Source of the DNA: Peptococcaceae bacterium
GTDB taxonomy: Bacteria > Bacillota > Desulfitobacteriia > Desulfitobacteriales > Syntrophobotulaceae
NCBI GenBank assembly: GCA_009783315.1
Contig: WRHI01000002.1
Location: 1 to 64,000, forward strand
Direction of reading: 5' to 3'
Length of the DNA stretch: 64,000 bases
Shown: piece by piece, positions 49,999-59,175 of the stretch
Numbering within the stretch: the first letter of the stretch is position 1
How the letters are laid out: each line of letters starts with the position of its first letter
Notes under the pieces: generated by a model
Database searches by the model: none
The model's input: only the letters and a program-made list of their open reading frames with translations
Told to the model about the DNA's origin: nothing
Program-made: the position numbers and the translations under genes

Positions 49999-50646
49999 TT
50001 ATGGCGCGACAGGATAGGGCGGACTGCCCAGAATGATCTTGCCTCCGGCGTCCCTTTCCCAAATAAAGACATGCTGTTCCCTTGGTGATTCGCAGCTTTG
50101 GATCACAACCCAATTTTCATCAAGATATTCCGCGTGAAGGGCTTGGCAAGAATAAATATTCTGGGGCTGTGCCGGGACAATGAGAATTTTGTATCTTCCG
50201 TTCTCGTAATTCCCTTTGTTGAACATCGTAAATCTTGAATCCTGATCAATGCGCAGCATCTCCAAACGATCATAGTCATATCCCTCGAAGAAGCTTTCGA
50301 GCGTCCGCAATTCTTCATCTGTAAACTGGACAGGCTTTGAATTCATCCTGACAAAATCTTTTTCCTGGGCGAAGTAAGCGTGTATCCCTTGATAGTCTAT
50401 TGAGAAATGTCCATAGGCCGATTTTCTCTCAAGCATGTCATAAATGGCGTCAAACAGATCGTGATGGTCATAAAAATAGTTTTTTGTCTCAGCATAATGG
50501 TCTTGCATAGCGGCAAAGTTTTTCTTGACTTCTTTCTTCTCTCCCATGTCTCCTCCGGCAACAATAACAAGTATTAAGGCTGCGCTGACCAATCCAAACA
50601 AGACACCAAAGGTTATTGAGCAAACGCTCTTTCCTCTATTCAACAT
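49999..50646 (-). CDS. Membrane-anchored candidate immunity protein
   Basis: A 215-residue protein with one N-terminal membrane span (about 10-30) and an extracytoplasmic or cytoplasmic alpha/beta domain without recognised motifs (EKKEVKKNFAAMQDHYAETKNYF ... YFAQEKDFVRMN ... IFIWERDAGGKIILG-like ending). It starts about 30 bases after the stop of the RHS/LXG toxin gene, the position of immunity genes in polymorphic toxin loci. The start ATG 50646 has GGGGAGG somewhat far upstream. Function is inferred from place and topology only. Confidence 0.65.
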   Translation of the reverse strand: MLNRGKSVCSITFGVLFGLVSAALILVIVAGGDMGEKKEVKKNFAAMQDHYAETKNYFYDHHDLFDAIYDMLERKSAYGHFSIDYQGIHAYFAQEKDFVRMNSKPVQFTDEELRTLESFFEGYDYDRLEMLRIDQDSRFTMFNKGNYENGRYKILIVPAQPQNIYSCQALHAEYLDENWVVIQSCESPREQHVFIWERDAGGKIILGSPPYPVAP

Positions 50647-50678
50647 TTATTCAACATGACCTCCCCTCATCCTTCATA

Positions 50679-53600
50679 TTACCCTTCACAAAACGGTCCG
50701 CCGCTCTGTACTTGCATAAAGAGCCGATATAAGGTCCATATATTGGTAGGAGCGCCCTCATAACATCCGTTAGGGAAAAATACCATCCATCGCGCCCCTT
50801 CAGCTAATCCCGGATAGCGATCCGAACCTTTATCATTATAACCCTGTCTGCCTCTTTCTTTGTATCTGCTATTTTTCCTTATGGCGTTCCACCAGCCGCC
50901 GTCCGTTATCCCTGAGTAAACCGTTTTGCCATCAACAGCCAACGTCGTAGAGTTCGTTTGTCTTGCCCAAGCTGACGCAAAACTCATATCGCCACCGGCC
51001 GCCGTATTACAGGAATAAAACCATGATATAGAGCCTGCGGCAAAGGCGTGTCTCAGATCAGGCACCGTATCCCGATTTAAAGTCCCGCTCCCCCTATAGT
51101 TGTTGCTGTAATCAAAATGATAGGGCACTTCGCCCTGCCATCCATGGGAAAACGATGTAAAATCTGTAATTAAGTCGCTCTCACGTCCGGGCTTATCGAT
51201 ATATCTATAGACATCTGTGTCGCTGTTGAAAAATCTGAGATCATAACCGTATTTATCCGCTGTTTTTTGAAGGTTAGCCCGATCTTGAAACGTCCATCCG
51301 TCAGAGGCAACAAGCCAAGTAATGGTTTCTCCGTCATTCAATTTGCTTAATTCATCCAAACGTTTGAGTGCCGGATCAATAAATTCGTAATAGTAATTGC
51401 CGTTTTGCCTGTCGGTTTCTGAGTAAGGCCCCCCCGAGACGACGACATGCTCCAGCCCCAGCGGATCTACATAGCTGAGCGGATTGTTTCCGCAATACAT
51501 ATACCAATTCATCCCTGATCGTATGGGATCCTCTGAAATCATACGTGAAATCGCAGGATCATAGTATCTCCGCTGCGCATAGTACAGACCGGTAATATCC
51601 TCAGTCTGATATCCCGTGAACCCGAAGGGATTGTTCCATGCAATCGCTGAAGTCCCTACGGGAACGCCAAACTCGTCATAGTCCAATGGAACTTGGGCAA
51701 ACTCCTCTTCCGCAGCACCAACCAACCTTATTGGCGAGCCTAAATGATCTGTAAGATAGCTGACATTTTGGCTGCCCTCAGCCTCATACAGACCGTTGGC
51801 CCAAATATGACTGGTCGTTGATGGCTGACCATGTTGTTCACCCAAGAAGCCGACTGTTGTTTGCAGGAGGTTATTATAGGGAAGCATCCTATCCAAAACA
51901 TATTGCGTTTCGCGGCCTGAGTGTCCTTGAAGGATCTCAGGGAGACCCTGCCCATTGCTATAGGCTTGTTGAGCAGACCCCGTGAAGTATTCCAAACGTT
52001 TAACACGGTTTTTTAGGCCGTCATAGATATAGCTGACCCGGCCTCTTTCTGATTGGGCATGAGTCATCATATCTGCCGCGTCAAAAGTATAGCCGGCTTT
52101 GAGCACGCCATTAACCGTGGTTTCTGTTAAGTTGCCACGCTCATCGTAACGATACTCTTCAAACATTTCTCCGTCTTGTGTCCTAATGAGCTGGTTTGAC
52201 GCGTTGTACTCATGGAAAATCATTTTGCCGGATTCTCTTGAAGCGATACGGTTCCCCAAGTTGTTATAAATATAGTCTTTGTGATTGCCGCCATGGGCGG
52301 CAGAAACTAACCGGCCCAACGGATCGTAAGCATACCGGAAGGCGCCTTTGCTCGGCTCCATACCCCCATTATCCCCTGACGAATCCTGACGGTACTTATC
52401 AATCTGGGTTATCCGGCCGGCAGGGTCGTACGTATATTGGAATTGATCCAGGATTTCCGCGGCTTCAGGATCCTGGCCGGCTCGCATATGGGTCAAACGT
52501 TCAAGTCCCCCTAACAGGTTGTAATCATATTGCGTCATGATGTTGTTTGAGCGGTTTATACGGCAAAGCCGCCCCATAGCGTTATAGTGAAAATGTGCTT
52601 CTCCTTGTGTTGTCTGAACTGTCCGAAGATTGCCGGATTGGTTGTAGGCGTAAGAAACAACCGGGCCATGTTTCACACCGCCATCAGTGCTTTCACTGCT
52701 ATTCGGATAACGTGTCTGGGTTCGGCGTGAAAGCTCGTCCCATTTGTACTCTGTTGTCTTGCCATCATAGGCGGTAATTTTCTCCGCCCGTCCCAACGGG
52801 TCAGGAACCAGGGTGGTGATACCAAGCCAGTCTTTCATTTCTATGAGTTGTTTCAGGGCGTTGTATGTGTATTCAACAGCTTTGCCGTCGGCATAGAGGG
52901 TTTTGGCCAGCTTGTTGGACACAGTGTACTCATAGAAGGTTTCTTGGCCGTCCGGGGCAATTAAGGTCGTGATGTTTCCTGATGAATCGTAGAGATATTG
53001 CGTTTTTCTACCCATAGGATCATGAACTGCTGTAACGGCGCCGTTGGAATTCCGTTCGTAGTTTGTTGTGAGGGTTTCCGCCAGCGCGTCGTCTATAAGG
53101 CGGTATTGTTCGACTTGGCTAAGGCGCCGGTTTTGGTCATATGCGTATTTCGTGCTGTGCCCCGCTGCGTCAATGACTTCGACGATATCGCCCAGAAGGT
53201 TGTACTTATACTGGGTCGTGTGATTGTTTTCGTCTGTGACCTCGGTAATATTCCCGATGGCGTTATAGGCAAGCCGCTTGCTGTGACCCAAGGGGTTTCC
53301 TATGACAGTTATTCTGTTGAGACTGTCATAGTGAAAGGTTGTGGCGTTGCCCATGGCGTCGGTGATTTTGCTGACGTTGCCGTTGGCGTCATAGGTGTAC
53401 GTTTTGCATTCACCTTCAGGAAGCGTGGTGCGCATCAGGTTGCCGCCAGGATAGTATTCATGGCGAAGAATGCCGCCTTTAGCGTCCGTAATGCTTTCCA
53501 GCTGACCGAGAGAGGTGTAAGTGAACCGGGTCACAGAACCAAGGGCATTGATTTCTTCTATCTTTTGACCCGCGGCGTCATAGCGATATTGGGTTTTGTT

Positions 53601-56135
53601 GCCCAGGGCGTCGGTTATTTGGGTAATCCGACCTTCTGCGTTGTAATCGTATGCCGTTACCGCCCCGTCAGGTTCGGTCATTTCTACAGGACGATTTAAG
53701 GCGTCGTACGCAATTTTATGCTTGTGCCCTTGTGCATTTGTGATTGCTATTATGTTTCCGATGTTATCATATTCGTATTGGATGTTGGAACCCAAAGGAT
53801 CTGTAACGCTTTTCAGTTGATTCCACTGATTATAGTCCCAGCACATCTCAGCGCCGTAGGGATCGGTCAGTTTAACCATATTCCACATTGTGTCATATTC
53901 AAGTTGTGTGACATTCCCCAGGGCGTCAATGAATTTGCCGGGCTTGTTGAGCTTATTGTATTCAATACTGTTGGTGCCGCCGTTGAAATCTGTTATACTT
54001 GTGACTTTATTGCTTTTGTTGTAAGTGTAACGCCGCACTCTGCCTTCAGCATTAACCACTTTAATGATGTTATGATGGCTGTCATAGAAATAGCTTGTGC
54101 TATTTCCACCGGGATCGGTAGTTTTGGCGACGCGATTAAGGGTATCATACTCGTACCGGGTTGTCTGTCCCATGGCGTCTGTTAAGGCAATTGGATTGCC
54201 TTGGGCGTCATAATCAAATCGGAGTGTGCTGTTGTCGGGTTGAATGACCTCAATAATCAGGCCTTGTTCGTTGTGCCGAAAGCGCATGTTTCTTTGGAGC
54301 GCGTCACGGGATTGAATGTGGTTTCCTTTGGCGTCATATTGGTTTTCAAGTTTAAGTTCATTGTTTATATTGAGACTGAGCAGTTTCCCGTGTGGGCCGT
54401 ATGTCATCTCAAGAGTATTATTCAGGGGATCAACGATTTTGTCAACATGACCCTGACGATCGTATTCATAGTGTGTGGTTCGGCCCAGCCGGTCAATGCT
54501 GAGGATCCTCTGGTTCTTGTCGTTATAGGCAAAGCGCTCTTCGCCTTGTGAATCTTCAATCTTGATAGTACGATATCTCTCGTCATAAGCATAGGTTATT
54601 TGACGATTGTTTTGTTCTGTCAGAATGACTTTGCGCTCTGGGTCAAGATATTGGTAGTTCATTACGCCGCCATCGGGGAATGTTTGCCGCAGGGTGCGGC
54701 CGTTTTCATCAAAAATGTTTCTTATGGTATCAACGCCCTGAGGGTTTCTGATTGAGATCAGATACCCGCCGGAGTCATATTCATAAACAATTGTTTGTTC
54801 GCCTGGCTGGATAACTTCAACAAGATTGTCGTTTTTGTAATGATATGTGGTTTGCCGGCCTGTGTGGTCGGCAACACTTGACAGATTCCCTTCTTCTGTG
54901 TAGGTGAACGTGAGAAACCCGCCGGTGCTTTGGACTTGTTGAAGTTGATCTGTGGCTATTGGGGCGGTACGATCAATCACCTCTGACTCACAATTGTTCG
55001 TCGGGGCAGCAGCTTCAGATACAGGTTTGACAGCATCAGATCTTTTGCCATAGATGAGGGTGATTTGGTTGTTGTTGTTGTCTCCAAATGCCAGCAGTCG
55101 TCCGATTTCGTCGAAGATATACCAATTGGCGTTTTTTTCTTGATGGTGATAGCGGGGACCGGTTCCGTCATCCTCTAAGGTCATTGTGTTCATGCCTGTA
55201 TGGCCGTCAATATAGAGGCCGGCGGCGACTTTGACATAGGTTTCTTCTTTGCCGTCGGCACGATGGAAGATGAGCCCATCTTCCCGGATTTCCAGGCGCT
55301 GTTCATAGGTGTGGGTCCAGCCTTTGCCCAGGACCCCCCTTGTGCCGGACAGCCCATTGTAGAATCGGGTCATGCTGAGGGGTATTATGCCGAACAGACG
55401 CAAGTCTTCTTTCTGGTAGATGAAGTTGCCTGTGCTTAAATTCACCGGATCCACACTGTAGGACGTGTACTCATTTAATCCGTTGGCGTAAGCCCGGCCG
55501 CCTTCAAAGGTCAGGATTTTCATGCCATCAGCCATTTTTTCGTCCCATTTGGCGTTGAGGGTTTCCCGCCAACTCATATCGGGACTGACTCCGGGCGGGA
55601 AGCTGAATGTGTGGTTTACCGGGTTGTAGACGGAGGCTTCGATGGCCGCGATGCCCGCTCTGATGTCGGGAAGGATGCTTTGGGGCGTCCCGTAGAGACC
55701 CCGGGTCGAGCTCTCAAATGTGTAGAGGCTGTCCAGTTTTTCCTGGATGTTATTGACCAATTTCCTGGTAACGCTGTTCAACATGGGGACGCCCCCTTGG
55801 GCGATGTTGTCCAAGGTCTTGGCTGTGGACAGCTGGGTCAGCAGCGCGGCTTCGTTCAAATGACAGCCTTTGAGGGTGGTCATTTGGCTTCTGTAGGCGT
55901 CTTGATCGGCCAGCATTTCGTCGATGTACCAAAGCATGCCTTGCAGCACCGGCATATGCAGGTTTGTATACTGGGCGCGGATGCTGTCATAGGTCCGGCT
56001 GACGAGATCCGGGCTGTTGATGAAGGCGTTGACGGCGGTTCGTGTGGCTTCAATATCGGCGGCGGCTTGCAGCAGCACTCCAGCGATTTCGGTGAGCTGG
56101 GCGGCGGCGTTAGCGTTTTTGATTTCTAAGGTCAT
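50679..56135 (-). CDS. LXG-like/RHS polymorphic toxin with caspase-fold-like C-terminal domain
   Basis: An 1818-residue protein without a Sec signal. Residues 1-215 are helical and resemble LXG targeting domains of type VII toxins (SRTYDSIRAQYTNLHMPVLQGMLWYIDEML). Residues about 230-1550 are RHS/YD repeats (YEYDxxGN-type), which form a cocoon-like shell in known RHS toxins. The core ends RYYDPAISRMISEDPI ... NPLSYVDPLGLE. The last 258 residues are the variable toxin tip. They hold ITDFTSFSHGWQGE (His near 1663) and SISWFYSCNTAAGG (Cys near 1707), the spacing and hydrophobic-HG / SC blocks of clan CD (caspase-like) peptidases. ATG 56135 overlaps the stop of the helper gene (ATGA) and has GGAAGGAG upstream. 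The tip assignment is inference. Confidence 0.85.
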   Translation of the reverse strand: MTLEIKNANAAAQLTEIAGVLLQAAADIEATRTAVNAFINSPDLVSRTYDSIRAQYTNLHMPVLQGMLWYIDEMLADQDAYRSQMTTLKGCHLNEAALLTQLSTAKTLDNIAQGGVPMLNSVTRKLVNNIQEKLDSLYTFESSTRGLYGTPQSILPDIRAGIAAIEASVYNPVNHTFSFPPGVSPDMSWRETLNAKWDEKMADGMKILTFEGGRAYANGLNEYTSYSVDPVNLSTGNFIYQKEDLRLFGIIPLSMTRFYNGLSGTRGVLGKGWTHTYEQRLEIREDGLIFHRADGKEETYVKVAAGLYIDGHTGMNTMTLEDDGTGPRYHHQEKNANWYIFDEIGRLLAFGDNNNNQITLIYGKRSDAVKPVSEAAAPTNNCESEVIDRTAPIATDQLQQVQSTGGFLTFTYTEEGNLSSVADHTGRQTTYHYKNDNLVEVIQPGEQTIVYEYDSGGYLISIRNPQGVDTIRNIFDENGRTLRQTFPDGGVMNYQYLDPERKVILTEQNNRQITYAYDERYRTIKIEDSQGEERFAYNDKNQRILSIDRLGRTTHYEYDRQGHVDKIVDPLNNTLEMTYGPHGKLLSLNINNELKLENQYDAKGNHIQSRDALQRNMRFRHNEQGLIIEVIQPDNSTLRFDYDAQGNPIALTDAMGQTTRYEYDTLNRVAKTTDPGGNSTSYFYDSHHNIIKVVNAEGRVRRYTYNKSNKVTSITDFNGGTNSIEYNKLNKPGKFIDALGNVTQLEYDTMWNMVKLTDPYGAEMCWDYNQWNQLKSVTDPLGSNIQYEYDNIGNIIAITNAQGHKHKIAYDALNRPVEMTEPDGAVTAYDYNAEGRITQITDALGNKTQYRYDAAGQKIEEINALGSVTRFTYTSLGQLESITDAKGGILRHEYYPGGNLMRTTLPEGECKTYTYDANGNVSKITDAMGNATTFHYDSLNRITVIGNPLGHSKRLAYNAIGNITEVTDENNHTTQYKYNLLGDIVEVIDAAGHSTKYAYDQNRRLSQVEQYRLIDDALAETLTTNYERNSNGAVTAVHDPMGRKTQYLYDSSGNITTLIAPDGQETFYEYTVSNKLAKTLYADGKAVEYTYNALKQLIEMKDWLGITTLVPDPLGRAEKITAYDGKTTEYKWDELSRRTQTRYPNSSESTDGGVKHGPVVSYAYNQSGNLRTVQTTQGEAHFHYNAMGRLCRINRSNNIMTQYDYNLLGGLERLTHMRAGQDPEAAEILDQFQYTYDPAGRITQIDKYRQDSSGDNGGMEPSKGAFRYAYDPLGRLVSAAHGGNHKDYIYNNLGNRIASRESGKMIFHEYNASNQLIRTQDGEMFEEYRYDERGNLTETTVNGVLKAGYTFDAADMMTHAQSERGRVSYIYDGLKNRVKRLEYFTGSAQQAYSNGQGLPEILQGHSGRETQYVLDRMLPYNNLLQTTVGFLGEQHGQPSTTSHIWANGLYEAEGSQNVSYLTDHLGSPIRLVGAAEEEFAQVPLDYDEFGVPVGTSAIAWNNPFGFTGYQTEDITGLYYAQRRYYDPAISRMISEDPIRSGMNWYMYCGNNPLSYVDPLGLEHVVVSGGPYSETDRQNGNYYYEFIDPALKRLDELSKLNDGETITWLVASDGWTFQDRANLQKTADKYGYDLRFFNSDTDVYRYIDKPGRESDLITDFTSFSHGWQGEVPYHFDYSNNYRGSGTLNRDTVPDLRHAFAAGSISWFYSCNTAAGGDMSFASAWARQTNSTTLAVDGKTVYSGITDGGWWNAIRKNSRYKERGRQGYNDKGSDRYPGLAEGARWMVFFPNGCYEGAPTNIWTLYRLFMQVQSGGPFCEG

Positions 56136-56503
56136 GATGGGTCTCCTTCCCTGCTCAGCTCTTTTTTGTACTCATGGGTGAGCGTTTCTTCTTGTTGCTC
56201 CAGTTCGCTTAAGACGTTGGTCAGTTTTTCCCTTTCATCTGCCATGGCGGCGTTCGCCCACTGAAAGGTTTCTGTGAATTCCACCTCCAGTTCGCAGAGA
56301 TTCCGGCGGGCACAAATGTCTTCCTCTCCGTCGCTAAGGGCATCGGCGTTTAAATCCTGGAGAAGCGCGTAAATTTTCTGGTGCAAATACACCGTGTTCT
56401 TTTCCTGTTCCTCCAGGTTTTTCAGGCTCATCTCCGCTTCTGCCCGGACATCTTGTATTTGTGCCATAGCGCCTTGATAGGTTTGCTCTGCTTGACCGAT
56501 CAT
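56132..56503 (-). CDS. Coiled-coil helper of the LXG toxin (Lap2-like)
   Basis: A 123-residue, almost wholly helical protein rich in Glu, Gln and Leu heptads (EAEMSLKNLEEQEKNTVYLHQKIYALL; EREKLTNVLSELEQQEETLTHEYKKEL). Size, fold and position directly before an LXG-type gene match the DUF3958-class or YwqH-like partners that bind the LXG domain for type VII export. ATG 56503 has GGAGGG six bases upstream. Its TGA overlaps the ATG of the toxin gene. The family name is by analogy of position and shape, since these proteins share little sequence. Confidence 0.7.
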   Translation of the reverse strand: MIGQAEQTYQGAMAQIQDVRAEAEMSLKNLEEQEKNTVYLHQKIYALLQDLNADALSDGEEDICARRNLCELEVEFTETFQWANAAMADEREKLTNVLSELEQQEETLTHEYKKELSREGDPS

Positions 56504-56549
56504 TGTAATCCCTCCGTTCGCACGCTCAGACGTCAATCCGAGTATTGGT

Positions 56550-56822
56550 TTATCCGGTGATCTTCCGCATACTGCCGGCAGCCGCCTCATCTACATCTTC
56601 CAGCGTCACCGCAAAGGATTCAATAGCGTCCGCGTCTCTGTCAGCCAACCCCTGATAGCGGGCGAAGAGGTCGACGCCTTCATTGTAGGCGCCGAGACAG
56701 TTTCCATGGACGGTAACGGTAACATTGGCCGTCCCTGCTAACATCGCAGAACCCGTGCCCACCGCTGGTGCCTTAATATGAGCTGATATCTGTTTGGCTG
56801 CTGTTAGGCTGCTCTTAAGCAT
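56550..56822 (-). CDS. WXG100-like helper of the LXG toxin (TIGR04197/DUF3130-like, Lap1-like)
   Basis: A 90-residue helical protein (ARYQGLADRDADAIESFAVTLEDVDEAAAG) with an Ala/Gly/Val-rich middle. It resembles the SACOL2603-type small type VII proteins that pair with LXG toxins. Together with the 123-residue coiled coil it would form the two-helper set seen before LXG toxins. ATG 56822 has AGGAGG eight bases upstream. Confidence 0.7.
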   Translation of the reverse strand: MLKSSLTAAKQISAHIKAPAVGTGSAMLAGTANVTVTVHGNCLGAYNEGVDLFARYQGLADRDADAIESFAVTLEDVDEAAAGSMRKITG

Positions 56823-56859
56823 TTATCCAACCTCCTTTCGCTTATCCTATCCTTAGTTT

Positions 56860-57462
56860 TCAAAACGCGAGCCGCGCCGTCAGCCCCCGCAAAGTCTCGG
56901 CTTTGTCTTCCCGGCAAAGGATTTGGTTGTCGTAGTCATAACGGTAAAGGATCCCTTGGCTGAGAAAATAGACCTCGCTGGAATGCCCGGCCTCATGACG
57001 AATTTGCAGCCGAAGATGATTGTTGGTGTTAAGCTCAAAAGTATTTTCAAACTGATCCTTGGGAATCATCACCGGTTCTGCCGCCGCCGCGTTTTCAGCT
57101 TCTTGTAGAAAAGTATAATCCTTAAGAATCTCCCGTGTGCTGTCAGAGCCTTTGACAAGCTGAATTGTGTATTCTTCATAAAACGGATTGTGCAGTATCA
57201 TAATACTTTCATTGTTATTAAGCACTCCAAAGACCATGTTATCAACCAAAATATGTTTTGGCGCCTCTTTGTATCGCTGAATGAGTCTCACAAGGCGAAG
57301 TCCTTTCTCCGACAATTCCGTAGCGCTTTTCAACCAGCCTTGTTCTGTCAAGCCTTGTTTTACGGATTGAGCCAGAACTCTCGACATCTGTGGACGCGGT
57401 ATGAATTCAAGATCTTTGCCGTCCAAAACACCGTTGAAATAATACAACTCTTTCAGAGTCAC
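56860..57462 (-). CDS. DUF5081-like type VII-associated protein
   Basis: A 200-residue protein with TLKELYYFNGVLDGKDLEFIP at the N-terminus and an alpha/beta body ending ILYRYDYDNQILCREDKAETLRGLTARLAF. It resembles DUF5081 proteins encoded in LXG/WXG loci, and in general layout the EspG-like chaperones of ESX systems. The role would be a cytoplasmic chaperone for secreted substrates; this is inference. GTG 57462 is used (GGGAGG just upstream). Confidence 0.6.
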   Translation of the reverse strand: MTLKELYYFNGVLDGKDLEFIPRPQMSRVLAQSVKQGLTEQGWLKSATELSEKGLRLVRLIQRYKEAPKHILVDNMVFGVLNNNESIMILHNPFYEEYTIQLVKGSDSTREILKDYTFLQEAENAAAAEPVMIPKDQFENTFELNTNNHLRLQIRHEAGHSSEVYFLSQGILYRYDYDNQILCREDKAETLRGLTARLAF

Positions 57463-57566
57463 AAGTCCTCCCCCTTTTTTCGGCCACATGCATCGGCACG
57501 GGGCATCCTCAAATCAACACCCTTCTCGCTGTCCGCCCAGCGAAGGCAAACCGATTGCCTTGCCTT

Positions 57567-58532
57567 CTAATACGTCACGAATCCATCCGCAACCCGCCGG
57601 GCGAACACCCTTGCCTCATATTTGCGCTGACCAGGATTTGAATACGGATTATAGAGACCCTCCGAACCCTCTGACTGGTAATAATAGTAGGTCTCAAGAT
57701 TGACCGTATAAACCAAATTATCCAAAGAGAATTCCCCTGTCGCGTCAGTCAAAAAGCGGGTGTCAATGCCGATGACCCCATGCTCGTTGTAATTCCCGTA
57801 GACATCCCCTTCCGGAAACACAATACCGTAATCAAAAGCCTGAATCCGGGGAAGTGACGCCACCCAAAACATCTCCATAAAGGAGGGCGCCAGCCGTCCT
57901 TGCAGACGCTGGGTGTAATCATTAATAAGTCCTTGCCGTTGTTCCGGCGTCAGCAACGGCCATTGCAGCCGCAAATCGTCCGTTAAGAAGTCATTTGCAG
58001 CCCATTGGCACTGCCTGGTGGTAAAGAACAGGTCACGCCAATATCTCGCCTCCGCTACAGTTCTTTCCAGGCTTGCCGGAATCTCATCCTTATCCAGCCA
58101 CTCGAAATGTTGCAGGAAATCAATTCTTATCCCATCATCCACAATAAACGGCGCCATAAGATCCGGCAGCGATACAAACATGGGAAGTCCAAACATCGCT
58201 TCAGTCTTAACCATGACTTCTGACGGGTTCAATGCGTAGACGCTTTCCAAGGCCTTGGACATTGTCACGCTGAAGGGATTATCAACTTCCTCCGCTATTT
58301 CGTAATGAATCCCCCAGCAAAAAGAGACAAACTTCTTGCGTTTCTTTTCCAGATCATCAATCTCTGCTTTTGCCAGAGGCAGATTAAATCTGCCAAATTC
58401 ATGCTGAAAGGTAACGCATCTGGTATGGGCCTCCACAGAAACATTTCGCGCGGCATACAAATTATTAATAGCTTCCTCAGCCGAGGCCCATTTTTCTCTA
58501 ATCATATCCCAAGAGTATTCGCTGCTTCTCAC
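57567..58532 (-). CDS. Candidate type VII substrate with helical N-terminus
   Basis: A 321-residue protein without a signal peptide or membrane span. The first 85 residues are helical, WXG-like in look (WDMIREKWASAEEAINNLYAARN). The rest is a mixed domain ending in LVYTVNLETYYYYQSEG ... KYEARVFARRVADGF. That ending has the feel of the small metallopeptidase toxin domains (a helix with HExxH, then an E-rich final helix), but the HExxH residues are absent. GTG 58532 with GGAGGG eight bases upstream. Lies inside the run of WXG100-like genes. Confidence 0.55.
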   Translation of the reverse strand: MRSSEYSWDMIREKWASAEEAINNLYAARNVSVEAHTRCVTFQHEFGRFNLPLAKAEIDDLEKKRKKFVSFCWGIHYEIAEEVDNPFSVTMSKALESVYALNPSEVMVKTEAMFGLPMFVSLPDLMAPFIVDDGIRIDFLQHFEWLDKDEIPASLERTVAEARYWRDLFFTTRQCQWAANDFLTDDLRLQWPLLTPEQRQGLINDYTQRLQGRLAPSFMEMFWVASLPRIQAFDYGIVFPEGDVYGNYNEHGVIGIDTRFLTDATGEFSLDNLVYTVNLETYYYYQSEGSEGLYNPYSNPGQRKYEARVFARRVADGFVTY

Positions 58533-58545
58533 TCTGCCACCCTCC

Positions 58546-58833
58546 TTATAGCCTGTTCAACTGTGTGTGGGCAATATTATCAGCTCTTTCCATATTCTCC
58601 ATCGCAAATTCCACGAAATCCGCCGCGGAGGTGAAACACTCATTGAGCAGCAAGAAATGTTCTTTGATCTTCCAATAGACTTCTTCCGTAATCGGTTTCG
58701 CCTGGCCGGAATAATTAACACTCACTTCTCCGGCGACCTTATCCAGCGCCAGAACCATATTGTCAACATATCCCGCGCATGTCATAAAATCCGCTTTAAT
58801 TTCATCCAGAAACGGCCTGTCATAGGAAACCAT
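58546..58833 (-). CDS. WXG100-like small helical protein (95 aa)
   Basis: Two long helices broken near VSVNYSGQAKPITEE, a size and shape typical of Esx-like proteins, but without a WxG turn. Probably exported by, or part of, the type VII system as a heterodimer partner. ATG 58833 with GAGGGGGA upstream; 13-19 bp from both neighbours. Confidence 0.6.
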   Translation of the reverse strand: MVSYDRPFLDEIKADFMTCAGYVDNMVLALDKVAGEVSVNYSGQAKPITEEVYWKIKEHFLLLNECFTSAADFVEFAMENMERADNIAHTQLNRL

Positions 58834-58852
58834 GGCATATTCCCCCTCTCTG

Positions 58853-59161
58853 TTATACCGAGTCTAGGGCTCTGATTTGTTGAGAACGCTGCACAAAGTC
58901 TCGCGAACGGACATCCAACCCTCTTACAGCCTGCTCCGCCCACCAACAACAACCCTCGCTCTGATACAACTCGTTAGCATACTGACGAATCCCATCGAGA
59001 ATATAGCCGCATATATCATGGGCATCTCCCTGCCAGCGGGAATCGTCCCTCAGTTTCCCGTGGATAGTCCATATCAGGTCAAAGAGATCGACCCAAGAGC
59101 CCACAAGCTCTTCTTGAACACTAAGTGCCACGGACAAATCTTTCACCTCTATATCGACCAT
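58853..59161 (-). CDS. WXG100-family protein with WQG motif (102 aa)
   Basis: Helix-turn-helix hairpin with the WxG turn in DDSRWQGDAHDICG near residue 45. Esx-type secreted protein of the type VII locus, probably heterodimeric with a neighbour. Two adjacent Cys and Trp pairs (GCCWWAEQ) in the second helix are unusual. ATG 59161; AGGGGGG upstream. Confidence 0.72.
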   Translation of the reverse strand: MVDIEVKDLSVALSVQEELVGSWVDLFDLIWTIHGKLRDDSRWQGDAHDICGYILDGIRQYANELYQSEGCCWWAEQAVRGLDVRSRDFVQRSQQIRALDSV

Positions 59162-59175
59162 GCGTTAAGCCCCCC

